DNA from: Diplosphaera chodatii
Taxonomy: Eukaryota > Chlorophyta > Trebouxiophyceae > Prasiolales > Stichococcaceae
DNA: 64,000 bases
Reading direction: 5' to 3'
Assembly (NCBI GenBank): GCA_032358165.1
Contig: JAALGY010000028.1
Coordinates: 248,001-312,000, forward strand
The notes under the pieces are model-generated. The model saw nothing but the letters and a program-made list of their open reading frames with translations, ran no database searches and was not told the DNA's origin. Position 1 is the stretch's first letter. Every line of letters begins with the position of its first letter. Below are positions 13,874-25,020 of the stretch, in pieces. The position numbers and the translations under genes are program-made.

Positions 13874-15039
13874 ATGGAGCGGCGGCTGAAGGATGCCCTG
13901 GGGCACATCGTCAACCGCGCCATCCTGGGTGCGCGCCCAATGCACTCGTGCCTTTGTACAGCCAGGTTCCACATGTGCATACAGCCGACCAACGTGCCGT
14001 GGGCAGACTTGATCTCCCTTGACTCTGCTTGCTGAAGCACTGGTGGAGAAGGGGTGTGTGCAGTGACTGTCTTCTGGCTGTCGTCTGGTGTTGGCCGGGC
14101 ATAAACTGCGCTGCTGACGTGACCGCACATTTGCTGCTTGTGCAGACCGTGAGGAGGACCGCATGCAGTACGGTCGTGGCAACAAGCGGCAGGGCAGAGA
14201 GGACGCGCAGCGTGAGCGCATCGAGCGCTGGACCCGCTGGGTGGAGGAGCACCCCGACGAGGCGGCGGCGCTGGGCGCGCAGACCGGCTGGCGCCCGCAG
14301 GACATCCCCCGCGAGTGAGCACGATGCCAGCATACTGCCTCCACGGCTCTCTTGTTCCGGGATTTCCTGTCTGCCAGGCAATATCATTGAGCATGCAGCG
14401 TCAACACACTCGAGGGTTGTCACAGAGTCTACTGCAGAAAATGTGATTGCCGAATAATAGCATACATCGCACTACGCCATCATGGCTCCTGGCGCAAGCA
14501 GATACAGAGTGGGAAGCAACAAGACCCCACTCTGTATCTGCTGCCCAGGGTCCAATGATGACCACATTGACGGTTTGCACTGCTGATATTGATGATGCTG
14601 ATATACAATGCCGTGGCCGCAAGGCAATCCCTTGAGCACATGTGTGATGAAATGCTGTGCAGCAGCAACTTTTGGCATTCCCGAGGGACATACCAGCGTA
14701 TCTACGAGGCACGTGCTGACGTGCTGCAGGGTGGCGGCGCTGTACGAGGCGCTGCGCGACTACGACGGCATCGACGAGCTGGTGAAGGGGGACCCCGACC
14801 GCCCGGAGCTGTCCGCGGCCGACGTCAAGCGGGTCATGGGCGCCGCGGCCGCCCCAGGCAGCGCAGTGGCGGGGGCCGGCGACGCCGACGACGACGATGA
14901 TGCAGCGGCACCGCCGGGCGATGAAGATGATGCCACTGAGGCGGCTGCGGGCGGGCGTAAGCACAAGGGCACAGCAGAAAAGAGCGGCGGCAAGGATGCG
15001 GACCCACAGTATCCCATCAGCGACATGAAGCACAGCTGA
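13874..15039 (+). CDS. Unrecognised charged protein
   Basis: Exons: 13874-13928, 14146-14314, 14730-15039 (177 aa). The middle is very basic and helical (EDRMQYGRGNKRQGREDAQ, then ERIERWTRWVEEHPDE), followed by GWRPQDIPRE, LYEALRDYDGIDELVKGDPDRPEL and ADVKRVM. The tail is acidic and low complexity (GDADDDDD) and ends SDMKHS. The start ATG lies directly after a CAG acceptor, so a non-coding or very short upstream exon is possible; a coding first exon between 13605 and 13873 cannot be excluded. The gene follows the two-module gene by 270 bp on the same strand. I do not recognise the family. Phases agree at both introns (1 and 2). Confidence 0.62.
14498..14541. repeat. Intronic hairpin, 16-bp perfect stem
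   Basis: GCAGATACAGAGTGGG (14498-14513) and CCCACTCTGTATCTGC (14526-14541) form a perfect 16-bp stem with a 12-nt loop, in intron 2 of the unrecognised charged-protein gene. Confidence 0.9.
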
Positions 15040-15997
15040 GGCCTGCCGCCAGCGCACCATCCAGCTGGTGCCAGACTCGGCATGGGGAGCAGGAGCAGAG
15101 GCGACATCGGCAGCGGCGGGATACAGCTCAGCATGTGACCATCAGGGAACAGCAGCAACATGGCTGCATGCATGGTTGCAGATGTTTGTGTCAGGCATTT
15201 CAGGAAGCATGAACAGTCAGCGTGGGTACGACATGTCGTATGTCGTGAAGCGGCAGTGTTAGGGCTTCCTACACATTCCCTAGAAACGAGGTTGCAAGCT
15301 TTACATGGTTCCTGCCCCTGTCAAAGCACGGTCATGAAGATATCTACGGGCTTGCAACAGCCCCTTCCAGCTTAATGAACTTCTGCCTTGCCTCACACTC
15401 CTACACTGCTGCATCTACTCCTCACGCAATGACCAAAACAACAAGAGCGAATGTGACAGCATCTACACGGCATTTAGATGTACACTACATGTAGCAAAGG
15501 ATGAACGGTGCCCTGCTCGCACAATCACGAACCCACACGCCACATTGCTGCCTGCATTGCTGGCGGTCTGCAGATGCAGGAGGCGATGCTCCACCTGGCG
15601 CTCAGGCCCTTCCTCCCATGGCGCAGCGGCCCCTGCCTGGTCGACTTGCCGCAGTCTGAGCCAGAGGCAGTCGACCGAACAGGCCGGCGCCTCGTTATGG
15701 CCCCTGCTGCGCTGGACGGCGGCTGCATACGTACCGCGGCAGCTCCTGGCACGCCGTAGTTGTACAAGGGCTGGGGCTGGGCAGCAGCTGTCGCTGCCCT
15801 CGCTGATCCTGATGTCGCAGGGCCTTCTGTTGCAGGCTCTCGCTCGGAGTGGCACCTGCACACGTCAAGACTCGAAGCTGAGGTGCGTCTCTGACCTCTT
15901 TTGATCCAAGGCAGCTTGCACTGAGGTTGCACAACTGCCAGGTAAAGCTCGTGATGGTCTGCACAGCAATGTGACACAACTGTGTGCCAGCAACTAC
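15040..15997. other. Convergent intergenic region, 958 bp
   Basis: Between the stop of the charged-protein gene (+) and the stop of the LanC-like gene (-). Several overlapping open frames exist on both strands at 15500-15980, one Ala/Ser-rich on minus (to 15525), but none starts or ends at a convincing splice or start signal. Probably 3' UTRs. Confidence 0.5.
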
Positions 15998-18900
15998 CTA
16001 CAACTCATAGCCGGGGAACGCGGCGTGCTGAGGGTCCAGCACGTCCAGCCAGAAGCACACCGCTCCCGCCAGGCCCTGTGGCAAAAGTGCTGCAGATCTC
16101 TACTCATTGAGGAGCAGGCCGTGCACCTGTCCTTGGGCAATAGCTTCTAGCGTGTTCAAGCAATGCGTGGGCACTACAGCCTAATACATCACACATCAGC
16201 CCCTTGGCTGTACATGGGCTTTACGCGGCGCATTTGCAGCGCAGGTCGTTGAAAAGGCAGTGGTGTGCCATCCTGGCGCCACCTAAGACAGCACTCGACG
16301 GCTTTGTGGCAGCAGACGCGCTTCTGTGCCATGCAGACATCGATGTGGCAACACTAGCGCTGCAGAGGTGCCAGCAGTCCCCGTAACATGGTGGGCAACA
16401 GATGCATGTCATGCCCGTGCATCTGTCACGCAACATAATTCCGGCCACTGCTGGGCAGGTCACATTGCGACTCTAGCCGTGAACCAGGACTGCTCAGTGC
16501 CCATGCGCAGGACCAGCCCCCACTCGAGCAAGCAATGCCGACACCGTGGGACCAGCAGGTCAAGAAGGGTAGTGCATCCCTTTGTGCTGCTCAGGTCTTG
16601 TGCCACACAGCCCAGAGTTGAAAGGCTCATCACCTCGAACAGGGAGGCTGGGGCATCTGGCACGGCGTACAGCTCCTGCCAGTGCTGCACCGCGAAGTTT
16701 GCAAACTGCACCGCCCGCCGCAGCTGCTGCTCATCGCCGGTCGCCCTCGCGTGCGACAGCAGCGCGTAGCCGCTGCCAGAGATGCCGTGGCACAGGCCCA
16801 CACCCTGTAGTGCACAACGCATGATGTTCAGCATGTGTCTGGACACAAGCACATGCAGGGCTGCAAAAGATTTCTACAGTGGTAGTCGATGAAGGTTCGT
16901 TGAACACCCCTACTTTTTAGACCCTTGCTGCGCTCAGCAACATGCAACAGACGAACAGAGGGTCCCTGCAAGCAGCGTCGTGTCCCACCCTGCAGCACAG
17001 GCACCGACGAATGCAAACCTGTAGCACATATGGAAAGCTACACCAAGGCCGTGCTCCTACACCTATCTACAGGCAGTTGTTGGAACTCCGTGTGATCCCC
17101 CGGACAGTGTGGTACGTCAATTGCTGCCGCATGCGTGGTGTCACTTCCGATTGGCATGCAGCTTGGCATGTGGTATCAACAAGGGTGTCCAAGTCAGGCA
17201 GCTGTGCCATCACAATCGCCTGCCCCTTCGTCTGCTTAGTGATCCCACACGGCGCACAAAGCACACATGCATTGCAGCACTCTACATGTCTCGACTACAT
17301 GGCTTGACGTTAAAGTCAACCCTTTGGGCAGCTACAGAGTATGCTGGCCACTGCCCAGCCTGAGCCAGCAGGAGCCGCTTCTCTTCAAACAACCCGATGC
17401 ATACTCAGAATAAGCCACAAAACTCACCTTGAGCAGGAGGCCGCGCTGCCAGATGACGTCCGCAGCCCTGTCGGCGGCGGCCCGCCACTCGGGCTTTGGC
17501 CCCAGCACCCGCTGCGCCGTCGCCAGCAGCGGCATTAGCCCCGTAGCGCCGTGGCACCAGTGCACCAGCCTGCGTGTGTGCACGGAGCAGAGCCTCAGCT
17601 GCGTTTTCTTTGCACCCGTGCCAGAAGAGGGACTGCAGAGAATGCCTGGCACCTGCTGCTCAATGTGCTCCATGCGCAGACTCAACAGGGCATCGAGTGT
17701 GCCTCATCTCAGCCGTGAGTATGACGCACAGTGCTATCCCAATGCAGTGTTTATACACATATCGTGATCGAAGAGAGCAAGCTGCATGGCAGAGGGACAA
17801 GCCCACAGGGAGCGCATTGTCAGCTTTGTTCCAGCAGACTGTACTCTCCCATGCACGCCCATAGGTGAAGATAGGTGCGGTGCTGAAGCGGACATATATG
17901 TCGTGGTACATGCCATACAGTCTCGATGCAAACATGCGCAGTTGATTAGTTGTCACAGCTCGCCTGTCGCTGTCGCTGCCAAGGGAGGAGCGCAGGTTGC
18001 CGCTCGGCAGCGCCAGCTGCAGCAGGCCGTCCACCGCACTCGCCACCTCGGCTGCGAGCTCCTGCTGCTGTGCGACGGATGTTGGTGGCTGCTGCATGCT
18101 GCTGCTGCTGACACCGCCAGCAGGTGCTGCTGCACATAGTATAGATACATTTCAGGGCACTCAAGCTGTGCTATGGCTGCAGATTGCACATGATTCCAAT
18201 CAGCACGTGGAGCTCAGGATGGTGGATCAGGACCATAAACATGACCAGCACCAAGGTTGCTCAACTTCAGGCTAGGGAGAAGGGGCTTCAGCACTACATA
18301 ACTTCAAGCATCAAGAATCCGGACCCATCGACAGCAAGTTTGGATCCACCTGCTTCCTGGCTGTGGCCGTCGAAGCAGGTGTCCAGGAACAGCAGCAGCG
18401 CCTGCAGGATGCCGGCAGTGCCGTGTGCCGCACCCAGGTACCACTTTCCTGATACAAGTAGCACGGGCAGCAATCAGTCCCTTGGTTTGAGCTAGCATTG
18501 CGTTCGGAGGACGTTGCATCATTTGCGGAAGGTTGCAGCATTGTAAGCAAGGCCCAGCACCAGGACCTGCAGGCAGAACACCTCATGGAAACGGCATCCC
18601 GTGCACCCAGCTCACTCAGGGTACAGTGTTCAACATGGCCAGTGCTCCTCAAGATATGTTATTTGATGTGTTCAGCACCGTGCAGCTTCCCGGGACATAT
18701 GCATCCTGTGTTGATGCAACTGCAGAATGTGCAACTCGACGGGCAACTGCACGGTGTTCTTTTCGTCAGATGTGGACAACAGGGACTTGTCCAATGGTGG
18801 ACCTCTAAACTTGCAGTGTAACCGACGCCAGTGCGAATGTTGAAACTGTCAATATTTCATCAGATTAGCATGCTTCAGCAGAAGTGAGGGCTTTACCATG

Positions 18901-21427
18901 CCAGCAGTACATGAGCCCATACGATGGCGGCGTGCCAGGCACGTTCACGTTTTGCTTGCCTGCAGGGCAGCGCTCATGGAGATAAACCCTGTTGCACTCA
19001 CGAATGCAAGCTGACAAAACTCCGCTTCTCTTGCGCTTGGTTCTGCCTGCAGAGCAGCACCTGAGGCATGATCGGGGTTGCAAAGCGGGCATGCCCGACT
19101 GACTACTGCATTGTAGACAGACAGTGCACTACTTGCTGTGCATACAGCCGTATGCAGCCCATGCAGGTGTACGCTGGCAGCACATGCAGTGGCTTTGCAT
19201 GCTATTGCCACAGCCTGAAGGCATCAGGCCAAGGTGAAGCACTTCTCTCACCCGTGTCCACGATCTGGCCAGCGATGCGCTTGGCGGCGGCCGCCAGCTG
19301 CGCGCTGGTTTCGGCCCCTGATGCGCTGCTGACGGCGTGCCGCGCGTGCAGCAGGGCGTACAGGTATCCCGCGCGGCCGTACAGCAGCTCGTTCTCCTGA
19401 GGGTCCATCGCTGCTACCGCCGGCTCATAGCTAACCAGCTCCTGCTGATACAATGTTTATCAGTCAGAATAGCCTGCCTGATGACAGGAGTGTAGGCAAC
19501 AGCTGATGTGGTTGAGGTGCGGTTGGCTGAAGCCCGGCCAGCTCTGCATGACAGGAGGATCAGATGAGCGCATTTGCGGTGGTGGCACCGTCTATGCTTG
19601 CCGCCATACTCATGAGCAGGCAGCATGCTTGCTGAATGACAATGGGGCTGCAGCATGCCTGCAGCAGGCTCGTTCCGCAGTTGGTGCTTGTGATCATGAT
19701 TGAGCTGTGAAATTTCATGACAGAAGAAAATCTCCCCAGGGGCATCGACCTGGTAAACATGGGTGGCCACCCACCCAGATGTCACACAGTTCTGATGGCC
19801 GTGGGATTCAGCAACATACAACCCTTGCTGATGCAGCAGACAGTTATGTGCGGCAAAGGGAGTTCCATCAGGAACTGGATGGACAGCTGTCCAAGCATTG
19901 CTTGCTACGATGTGCTCATCTGTGCTTCATCTCGGCGGTGGAGGGCTTTCAAATGCAATTGAGCCTTCTACAGCGGCAATTGAGTTGTTCACCTGCACGG
20001 CCGCGTCTGCTTCCTGCTGCCGCCCCGCTGCCTCCAGCAGCGCGGCGTAGACTGCCAGCGCCCCCGGGCGCCCCTCCAGGAAGGATACCCGCCCTATACT
20101 GAAATCAGGATATTTTGACGTATATGCCTTTCATACAGTTGACTCATGTCGCGGACGGTGGTGATGGCATGTGACACAGCGGAGCACCCAGGAAGCCGTC
20201 CTGCGGGTGCAGTGCAATGCATGCTCATGCGCAGTGCAGGGCTACTACATCATCTGTGAGATGATTTCCGTTACCGTGGCGCGCCCCTGGTGGTGGCAGT
20301 GCCGCCAGGGCGCCCTCCGCGTGCAGGAGGCCCCGCCGCAGCGCACCCTGTAGTGAAAACGGTCAGCTCGGAATCGTCACCAGGCCACTCACTTAAGTGC
20401 CTTCTCTGCAAATCCGCCCTCCTTCTGCAACAGGCCCATCGCAGGGCATCCTGCAGACGACAGGTTGCTTGCTGCACGTACGTAGTTGAAGCAGAATCAG
20501 TGTACTGGAATGCAAGAGCAGGTGCGCTTCAGTACGATGCAGCTGTAGATGCTAGTGTATGTGGCAGGCCGCTGCAGCCAACTTGCACCCAATGTGAGCG
20601 CAGTGTAGGGTTCAAGATGCTGTCGCGCGCTTACTGAGTCATGTGGGTTCACTTCAGAGTTTTACTGCTGACAGCATAAACTGCCCACAGCGATTTGCGG
20701 CATCATCTTCTGACATGCCATGTTTATGAAGACCATGTGCATATCTGAGACAGAAGCACCACAGAACGCTGGGTCAGTAAAGACACATTGCATTGATTGA
20801 TACGCGCACGCCTGCAACCGCCACATGACAGATCGAGTGGCAACAACGCAGCAACGCAGCATCCTATGCTGCGCGCAGCGGCTGAGCACCGCGGGGCAGG
20901 GTGCCGACTACCAAACCGCAGTGCCACTGCGCGGCCTCGAAGCAAGCTGTCCATGTTTTGTAATGCCTGCTTCCCTGCTGCGTGAGGCAAGGACCGTGGT
21001 CGCGTGCCTCTGACGTGGTGGAAATGTTGCCCGCATCTGACGGCGGTGCCACGGTGCCGCGCCGCAGCGCGCACGCTAGCCGCAGGTACGTCAGCGCCAC
21101 GCCAGCACGCCCCACGTACACGCTGCCGCCCTGTATCCCCACATCCAGGTCCCGCTCGACCACCTGCAGCACATAACGGCATCCATGCAGATATCAACCC
21201 ATGCTCACCACCATGGCGCCGCCGCATCTTGAACACAAGCGTGCTCCTTGTTACCCGCCAACAGGCAAGGTGGAGGTATTGCAACGGTTCATTGTGCACG
21301 ATAGCTTCACGCATCACACCTTCAAGGCGCTGTAGATCGCTTCGGAGAGCGATGCGCGCAGGGCCTCGGCATCCGGTGCAGCTGTGTCGTCCAGATTGTT
21401 GCGAAAGTGCCGCGCATCGTGAGACAT
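15998..21427 (-). CDS. LanC-like protein (LANCL/GCR2 family)
   Basis: Eukaryotic relative of lanthionine synthetase cyclases. LANCL proteins bind glutathione and add it to dehydroamino acids in proteins. Exons: 21427-21320, 21163-21053, 20347-20275, 20093-19993, 19444-19252, 18959-18897, 18448-18350, 18129-17964, 17569-17428, 16804-16634, 16075-15998 (434 aa, the usual size). Family landmarks in order: YVGRAGVALTYL, RVSFLEGRPG, ELLYGRAGYLYALL, LMYCWHGKWYLGAAHGTAGIL, the zinc ligands WCHG (Cys310) and LCHG (Cys357, His358), LFEGLAGAVCF, and C-terminal FPGYEL. The intron after exon 8 has a GC donor (CAG then GCGAGC). The least certain junction is exon 2 to 3: a phase-0 donor after RRGT is chosen, but a small extra exon between 21000 and 20350 cannot be excluded. 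The active-site Cys/His are intact. Confidence 0.93.
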
Positions 21428-21948
21428 GATAGATGACTTCACGGTAGTTTGCAGTGTGCACGTGTGCGTCAGAATGCTTTACTGCACCCCCTTCTGCACA
21501 CCGACTTTTGTGCAACGCCTCGACACGATCGCGACTCCCATACATACAACCAGAGAATCTCAGCAGCATGTTCTCATGCTTCCAGCAGCCCCAAGCATAC
21601 GTCTGCTCCGGCTGTGAGGTGGCTGAGCTATTGCCGAGTTCTGAACGACCCCAGCAGCAGACTGCTCACAGAATCTGCCGGCATGCGAAAGCAGGCTTTG
21701 GCCAACCTTGCCAGCATGTCACCGCCGTGCTCCAATACCTTCAGGTCTAGCAAAGTAAAATAGGTCTTGTGCCAGAGGATGTGTACAGCAACATCCCGCT
21801 TGCAATAGCACATGAGACAAACGACACACTGCAGCATCCGACCCACCTCGTGTAGCTGGCGTGTCTGAAGAGCTCAGGTGCTGCACCAAGAGCTGATGCC
21901 GCCCGTCACGCGAGCCAGCCGAGTCCTGCTTTGGACGCTGCCCAATGG
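21428..21948. other. Intergenic, 521 bp
   Basis: Downstream of PIG-K and upstream of the LanC-like gene, both on minus. It should contain the LanC-like promoter. No coding signal seen. Confidence 0.55.
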
Positions 21949-24750
21949 TCATGCGCGCTGGCCCCAACGGGACGCTGCCGTCGCCGCCGCCGCAGCCAGC
22001 AACACCGCCAGCAGCAGCGGCACGTCTGCCTGGCCCCCCTGCAGCGGCGGCCAGCCGTCCGCCACCCCCAGCGCCGGCGGCCGCCGCTGCTCGGTCATGT
22101 CATGCACGGCGTCACAGCTGTCGCCTCGGCTGATGTCTGGCGACTGTGCTGCTGTCTCGTGTGCTGCTGCGGCAATGTCTTCAGTAGCTGCCATCGCTGC
22201 TGCTTTGCTTCCTACTGCTGTCACGTCTGCTCCTACAGGTGTTACCTTCTTGTCAGGAGCCGTCACCCAGTGATGGCTTAGTGTAAAGCAATGTTGCTGC
22301 AAGTTGAAAGAGAACCAGGCAAACTGGGCAGGCGTTATTTCAACATGTACGTCACCTAGGCTGGGTGCCGAGGCGGCCACTCGGGGCACACTGCCGAAAA
22401 AGTCTGTGACGCGCACTTCGCTGGGCTGCCGCGGAAAGTGGCGGGCGCTGCACACCAGCGTTGAGTCCAAATCCTTGCTCCTGCATCGAGTTTCAGGTGT
22501 ATCGTGAAGATCACCGTGCTGATTACACATCGCAGAAGTGCATGTTAGGCATCAGCCCTTCGAGAACCTCTCTGAAGCATCGTGCTGTGCAGATGCCATG
22601 CTGACAGGAGTCTGGATGAACAAACGCCGCACAAAAGTGCAGCGTCAGATTCAGGTTCGCTGCAGCATGGCATCAGGTCGTGCTGCTACACTGCAGAGCC
22701 TCGGACAAACGTGTGCATCTTTATCAACGACCTTGACCCAACCATTACAGTCTAAACAGGTGCAGCCTGGTACATCGCTAGACCTCCGCAGTACAGCCCA
22801 TAGACAGTGGCATGGCGCTCGTGCCACACTGGTCCAGTGGACAGTCAGTCTTCATCAGTTACATGCTTGACCAGGCACGCACCCGACGTAGTCCAGGAAC
22901 TCCTGCAGCGTGGCGTTGGAGGTGGCGCCGACGCGGTTGAACCACTGCAGGCCGTGGTGCGTCACGCGGTCCGTGACGGTGAGGCCCACATCGGGGTCGG
23001 TGTGGTGCGAGTAGCTCTTCTCGCCTGCGCGTGATCACGTATGCCATTTTCATCAGTTGCAGGGCGTTCGAGCTGCATCTCCTGGTGCAAAGCATCGGCT
23101 TGGCCACCGTGTGCAACAGGGCTGTGCACAGGCTTCTGGCTTGCTGCCAAACGTAGCTGCTTGTCCGTGACCGTCACACAGGTGCCAAGGCATCTAATGA
23201 GTTTGCCACTCCGACATCTTGACAGTCAATGCAATTTGCATCCTGAAATGCACAATCGTCGCCATGCAATGCACTGTGGTGTAGGTGCAAAGATGCAGCA
23301 GGGACGCACCCAGCTTGCTGGTGGCGATGGTCAGCACGCCCGGCGAGTACACGCGGTCCGTCAGCGTCTCCGCCTCGCAGGTCTCCACGAACAGCAGCAG
23401 CTGCCGGTACCGCGCCTTCTCGTGCATCTGCGCTATCGCGTCGGCGATATCCTGCAGCGGAGATGCGCGTCCTGTTATAGCCACTCGTTGGCGTCATCTG
23501 TGGAGAACCTTGCACAGGTGTGAAGCTCATCTCTCGCAGATCAGCCACAGAGCGCAGTGGTCACCACGCTCTGGAAGCGTCAGGGCAGGCGCCGCATTGC
23601 CGACTGTGCAATGGTGAGTCTGCCTGCACATGATGGCTCCTGGTGATCCTTCCACAGGTGCACAGTGGGACATTGTGCTTCAGGGAGGGCGCCCACCTGC
23701 CCCATGATCTCCTCCTGGTCCTGGAACTTCATGAAGTCATCGCCGCCGTGGCCCGCCAGGTACACCAGCACGTTGCTCCCCGCGTCCGACAGCAGCCGCT
23801 TGCTGCGCGGCACCGCCGGCGCGTGGCGCCCTGCAACAGCGAGGTGTGGTCGCGGTCTCCTGACATTGAGTGACGGTGCTGTAGTGCTGCAGTGGCTGAT
23901 GCGCATATCGGCAGCCCTGCATGCCGAATGTGACATCCCCTACACATGCTGGACAGTGGGAACTGATCCTTGTTGTCCGTCGTGTGAAGGGCCTGCCATA
24001 GGACTGCATGCAAGGTTGCGCAGCTGCTCAGCCGCCCGTGCCTGGCCGAGACTGACACTTCATGCACCAGTTCACCGTGACGAACCTGTCAGCACGCGCA
24101 GGAAGTTCTCGGCGGTGACCTCGTAGCCGCGGTAGTCCACCTCCACCGCCTCGCCGTACAGGTTCTCCCCGTGGTCCTTGTTGTTGAACACCTGTTCACA
24201 ACAGTCACTGCCCGCGTCATGACACCCTGCACTCATGCGAGGGTGTGCGGAGGCCATAACATGGTGTGCACCAGGACTGTGACGTCCAGAAAGCTGCAGG
24301 AGTTGTGACATGATGAGGTGAATCAGCAGGTTGACAGCTCAGGAGCTCATGCCTGGCCCGGGTGCGGGTTGCGCGGGTTGCATGCCATGTCATCCGGCAG
24401 CATCAGGATGATGTTGCTGTCGGGGATGCCCAGTCTGCACGATGAGACGGGCATATCTCTTGCAGCACGTGAGGAGGCTGCATAGCTCTCATACAAGCGT
24501 TGCAGCACAGCATTTGCATGCCAATCAGTGGACCCTCCAACCTGCGGCAGATGTGGTAGAAGGTGAGGGCGTCGGAGATGTGGCGGTAATTGAACCAGTA
24601 GCGCGACGTGGACAGTATCACCGCCCAGTTGCTGGTGTGACCGCTAGCTGCTGCCGCACTCGCCAGTGCGCTGGCTGTAGATGATGCAGCGGCAACCAGC
24701 AGGCACAGCGCCACCAGTGCCGCAGCAGAGGATATGCATTTCATCCCCAT
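21949..24750 (-). CDS. PIGK: GPI transamidase catalytic subunit PIG-K/GPI8
   Basis: C13 cysteine protease of the ER GPI-transamidase complex. It cleaves the C-terminal signal of proproteins and joins them to GPI. Exons: 24750-24542, 24434-24353, 24191-24086, 23830-23697, 23451-23310, 23024-22883, 22480-22356, 22232-21949 (407 aa). An N-terminal signal peptide (about 1-30, hydrophobic, ending ASA) precedes NWAVILSTSRYWFNYRH. Then come LMLPDDMACNPRNPHPG, VFNNKDH, VEVDYRGYEVT, catalytic GHGG (His160) with FMKFQD, catalytic ETC (Cys202), YSHHTDPDVG, and TDFFGSV. The C-terminal exon adds an acidic Ala-rich spacer and one membrane helix (VPLLLAVLLAAAAATAA) with a short basic tail, the usual type I topology. 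Intron 2 has a GC donor (CAG then GCATGA); no in-frame GT alternative exists there. Confidence 0.95.
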
Positions 24751-25020
24751 CACACCAAGCGGCTGATCGCCTTCACTCCGCCAACAGAAGTGCCATGCTC
24801 ATGGAACACGATCTCTGCTGAGCGGCGTGCTCGAGCGAGCTGAGCAATTTGGCTCTGGTCTGTCAGCCTTGATCAACGTCCCAGGACAGCGCCAAGTGCT
24901 CTACACAACAACGCTTCTGCACGACATGTCACCGTCGTCGATGGGACACTGTTAACAATGAGGCAGGCTCCCAAAGCTCAATAGCATGGACTGGGCTGTC
25001 TGACTTGTCAGACAGCCCGA
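24751..25020. promoter_or_regulatory. Divergent promoter region with hairpin against the start codon
   Basis: 270 bp between the divergent start codons of PIG-K (-) and the glycosyltransferase (+). At 24993-25018 there is a perfect 12-bp inverted repeat, GGGCTGTCTGAC and GTCAGACAGCCC, with a 2-nt centre. It ends two bases before the glycosyltransferase ATG (25021). On the mRNA this would be a stable GC-rich hairpin at the initiation site. Confidence 0.7.

Noticed and set aside
13270..14394. 374-codon open frame on the minus strand
   Set aside because: Runs antisense across exons of two plus-strand genes whose splice phases and repeats are consistent. It has no domain and reflects GC-rich codon bias.
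20724..21569. 281-codon minus-strand frame overlapping the LanC-like gene
   Set aside because: Shares only part of exon 2 in frame; the rest is intron and intergenic sequence.
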